From positions 1 to 24,921 of the forward strand of contig JAEYXM010000208.1 in the NCBI GenBank assembly GCA_023428465.1: DNA of 24,921 nt, given 5' to 3'. The notes beneath the pieces are model-generated. The model saw only the letters and a program-made list of their open reading frames with translations. It was not told where the DNA came from and searched no databases. Each line of letters opens with the position of its first letter. Positions within the stretch are counted from its first letter, which is position 1. Shown here one piece after another: positions 23,439 through 24,921 of the stretch. Made by a program: the position numbers and the translations under genes. The stretch comes from Actinomycetes bacterium (GTDB lineage Bacteria > Actinomycetota > Actinomycetes > Actinomycetales > Cellulomonadaceae).

Positions 23439-23513
23439 CGGGCGCTTTCACGCCCGGCGGACGGGCGCGGTCGTGGCCCGGGGAACGGGCGCTTTCGCGC
23501 CCGGCGGACGGGC
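23439..23513. repeat. Two 28-nt hairpin repeats in the SIP leader
   Basis: A 28-nt unit starting CGGGCGCTTTC occurs at 23439-23466 and 23486-23513 with 27 of 28 identical and a 47-nt period. Each has a GGGCGC-TTTC-GCGCCC type hairpin (perfect in the second, one mismatch in the first). They sit between the iron box and the SIP start, inside the predicted 5' leader on the minus strand. Confidence 0.8.
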
Positions 23514-23553
23514 ACACGGGACGCCCGCAGGACAGCGCACGCGAACGCCCTTC

Positions 23554-23572
23554 ATAGGCAAGCCTAACTTCG
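23554..23572 (-). promoter_or_regulatory. DtxR/IdeR/DmdR-type iron box
   Basis: The 19-mer with core ATAGGCAAGCCTAACTT matches the DtxR-family consensus TTAGGTTAGCCTAACCTAA at 13 of 19 positions; the minus strand reads GTTAGGCTTGCCTAT. It is the most A/T-rich spot of the region, 138 nt upstream of the SIP start. Fe(II)-bound repressor binding here would silence SIP when iron is plentiful. It could also touch the divergent lacI promoter, about 70 nt away. Confidence 0.75.
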
Positions 23573-23651
23573 TTGCGATCATGGTGCAGGACGGTTCCTC
23601 CTGAGCACGCCGGTGGACCGCCCGCGGTCGGCAGGGGCACAATCGGCGGCC

Positions 23652-24659
23652 ATGGCCCCAGGCATCGATGACGTCGCCCGGGTCGCAGGGGTGTCCACGG
23701 CCACTGTCTCGCGGGCGCTGCGCGGCCTGCCGAACGTCAGCGCCGCGACGCGGGCGCGCGTCCGGACGGTCGCGGCCGAGCTCGGGTACGTCGCGTCGCC
23801 GTCGGCCGCGAGCCTCGCGTCGGGGCGCACGCGGACCATCGGTCTCATCAGCCCGTGGATCAACCGCTGGTTCTTCGCGAATGTCATCGAGGGCGCCGAG
23901 CGCATGCTCCGCCGGCACGGGTTCGACGTGCTGCTCTACACCTCCGACATCCGGCCGGGCGGCGAGCGGCCACCGGTGGACCCGAGCGTCCTGCGGCGGC
24001 GCGTCGACGGCATCCTCGTCGTCGGCTTCCCGCTGGCGCCGACGGAGCTCGAGAGCCTGGTCGACCTGGGCCAGCCGATCGTGTGCATCGGGTGGGGCGG
24101 GTACGGCCAGGTGACGGTCCGGCTCGACGACCGCGCGACGGCGATCGCGGCCACGCGGCACCTGGTGAACCTGGGCCACACCCGGATCGCCCACATCACG
24201 GGCTCGCCCGACGACGTCGCGCCCTGGTCCCCGCCGGTGGAGCGCGCGGCGGGCTGGCGGATCGCGATGGAGGAGGCCGGTCTGGAGGCCGACCTGGCGC
24301 TCGAGGGCCACGGCCACTTCGACCTGGTGGGCGGGCGCGCGTCGACGGCTGAGCTGCTCGCGCGGGTCCCGGGCGTGACGGCGATCTTCGCTGCGTCGGA
24401 CGAGATGGCGATGGGCGCGATGATCGCGCTGCGCGACGCCGGGCGCCGGGTGCCGCAGGACGTCTCGGTGATCGGTATCGACGGGCACGACCTGGGCGAG
24501 CTCGTCGGCCTGACGACGATGGCGCAGCCCGCGAACGAGCAGGGCGCGGCGGCGGCGCAGCTCGTGCTGGACATGATCGCGGGCGCCGTCCCGCCCCCGG
24601 AGCTCGTCTACCCGACGGTGCTGGTCGAGCGGTTCTCCACGGGTCCCGCGCCGCGCTGA
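23652..24659 (+). CDS. LacI-family transcriptional regulator
   Basis: A sugar-responsive DNA-binding repressor, 335 aa, the standard LacI-family length. The helix-turn-helix is at 5-23 (IDDVARVAGVSTATVSRAL), the hinge helix region near 50-58 (SPSAASLASGR), then a periplasmic-binding-protein-like effector domain: TIGLISPWINRWFFANVIEGA, VDGILVVGFPL, LVNLGHTRIAHITG, AIFAASDEMAMGAMIALRDAG and VSVIGIDGHDLGELVGLTTM. The ATG at 23652 fits the family start; CACAAT eight nt before it is a weak -10. The gene downstream appears to be an exported protein preceded by a LacI-type palindrome, so this regulator probably controls that sugar operon. The inducer cannot be told from sequence. Confidence 0.92.
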   Translation: MAPGIDDVARVAGVSTATVSRALRGLPNVSAATRARVRTVAAELGYVASPSAASLASGRTRTIGLISPWINRWFFANVIEGAERMLRRHGFDVLLYTSDIRPGGERPPVDPSVLRRRVDGILVVGFPLAPTELESLVDLGQPIVCIGWGGYGQVTVRLDDRATAIAATRHLVNLGHTRIAHITGSPDDVAPWSPPVERAAGWRIAMEEAGLEADLALEGHGHFDLVGGRASTAELLARVPGVTAIFAASDEMAMGAMIALRDAGRRVPQDVSVIGIDGHDLGELVGLTTMAQPANEQGAAAAQLVLDMIAGAVPPPELVYPTVLVERFSTGPAPR

Positions 24660-24670
24660 CGTCGACGTCG

Positions 24671-24686
24671 GCAGGGCTCGCCCTGC
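24671..24686 (+). terminator. Hairpin after lacI
   Basis: GCAGGG, loop CTCG, CCCTGC: a perfect 6-bp stem 12 nt past the lacI stop, no U-tract. It would separate lacI from the next operon. Confidence 0.45.
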
Positions 24687-24791
24687 GGACGCAATGCCTG
24701 GCGGTGGCGTTCTCGGTAAAGACCACCGTTGTTGCGCAATTGTGACCACTTTGGGACCGCCATGACGCCCGTCCTTCTTGCCGACATGTGC

Positions 24792-24805
24792 TGCAAGCGC
24801 TTGCA
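24792..24805. promoter_or_regulatory. LacI-family operator palindrome
   Basis: TGCAAGCGCTTGCA is a perfect 14-nt palindrome with the central CG typical of LacI/GalR/MalR-type operators (pattern TGNAANCGNTTNCA). It lies 76 nt before the ATG at 24881. The surrounding 24660-24880 region is notably less GC-rich, as expected for a promoter, and has another small palindrome TTGCGCAA at 24732-24739. The adjacent LacI-family protein is the natural candidate to bind. Confidence 0.8.
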
Positions 24806-24880
24806 TGGGGATGCACCCGTCGGTCGGGCAACCGCCGTGACCGGCCCGGGGGGGAGAACCACGACGATGTGGAGGATGTA

Positions 24881-24921
24881 ATGCACAACACGAGGCGCCG
24901 CGTCACTGCGGCAGCCGGCGC
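24881..24921 (+). CDS. Start of a probable exported protein (cut by window end)
   Basis: Only 13 codons are present: MHNTRRRVTAAAG and onward. GGAGG at 24871-24875, five nt before the ATG, supports the start. The basic triplet followed by Ala-rich residues looks like the n-region and beginning of a signal peptide. Position directly after a LacI-type regulator and operator suggests a sugar ABC-transporter solute-binding lipoprotein or a secreted glycoside hydrolase; this is inference from context only. Confidence 0.5.
   Translation, partial: MHNTRRRVTAAAG

Noticed and set aside
1..24921. tRNA, rRNA, integrase or insertion-sequence genes
   Set aside because: I looked for cloverleaf ends, transposase motifs and long terminal inverted repeats and saw none; a tRNA scan would be decisive.

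Overview
The window reads as chromosomal DNA of a very GC-rich (roughly 70-75% G+C by eye) actinobacterium, most likely Cellulomonas or a close relative in the Micrococcales. The reasons are the family content (GH94 sugar phosphorylase with a CebR/CelR-like operator, DUF5926, a ferritin-VIT1 iron exporter, a DtxR/IdeR-like iron box), the strong third-position G/C bias, and many genes whose start codon lies 6-9 nt after a TANNNT-type -10 box (leaderless or near-leaderless mRNAs). Genus placement is inferred from these traits, not from a database search.

Layout. 1-2762: G/C-tract-rich upstream region, CebR-like operator and a GH94 disaccharide phosphorylase. 2763-5084: a strong bidirectional terminator, a secreted FKBP-type prolyl isomerase lipoprotein (minus) and, divergently, metF. 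5201-7816: a ferritin-like/VIT1 membrane protein and a PAS-PAS-GGDEF diguanylate cyclase. 7854-10925 (minus): an MFS transporter and phosphoglucomutase. 11020-13893 (plus): DUF5926, a GT2-type glycosyltransferase and a lipoprotein. 13890-16328 (minus): a large exported membrane protein of the alkaline-phosphatase-like fold. 16422-17399: pheA (prephenate dehydratase). 17452-18654 (minus): diacylglycerol-kinase-family lipid kinase. 18739-20873: serS and a HAD phosphatase, overlapping by 4 nt. 20874-22447: an accessory-looking patch with a polypyrimidine tract, a Vsr-like (DUF559) nuclease-fold protein and three copies of a 41-nt palindromic repeat. 22448-23416 (minus): siderophore-interacting flavoprotein under an iron box. 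23652-24921: a LacI-family regulator, a perfect LacI-type operator palindrome, and the first codons of a probable exported protein.

Most of the window is ordinary core metabolism: one-carbon/methionine (metF), sugar-phosphate (GH94 gives a sugar 1-phosphate that pgm converts to the 6-phosphate), aromatic amino acids (pheA), translation (serS) and envelope lipids/glycans. Two local regulons are visible: cello-saccharide or other sugar use at both ends (CebR-like box, LacI box) and iron (SIP with iron box; ferritin-VIT1 exporter).

The least ordinary signals are the three 41-nt palindromes around the DUF559 gene, several very local tandem duplications clustered at 22.1-23.5 kb (including an in-frame 105-nt duplication inside the SIP gene and a duplicated SIP 3' end), and the repeated -10-box-to-start-codon spacing. 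No large novel system is evident; the palindrome/DUF559 patch is the best candidate for something undescribed.
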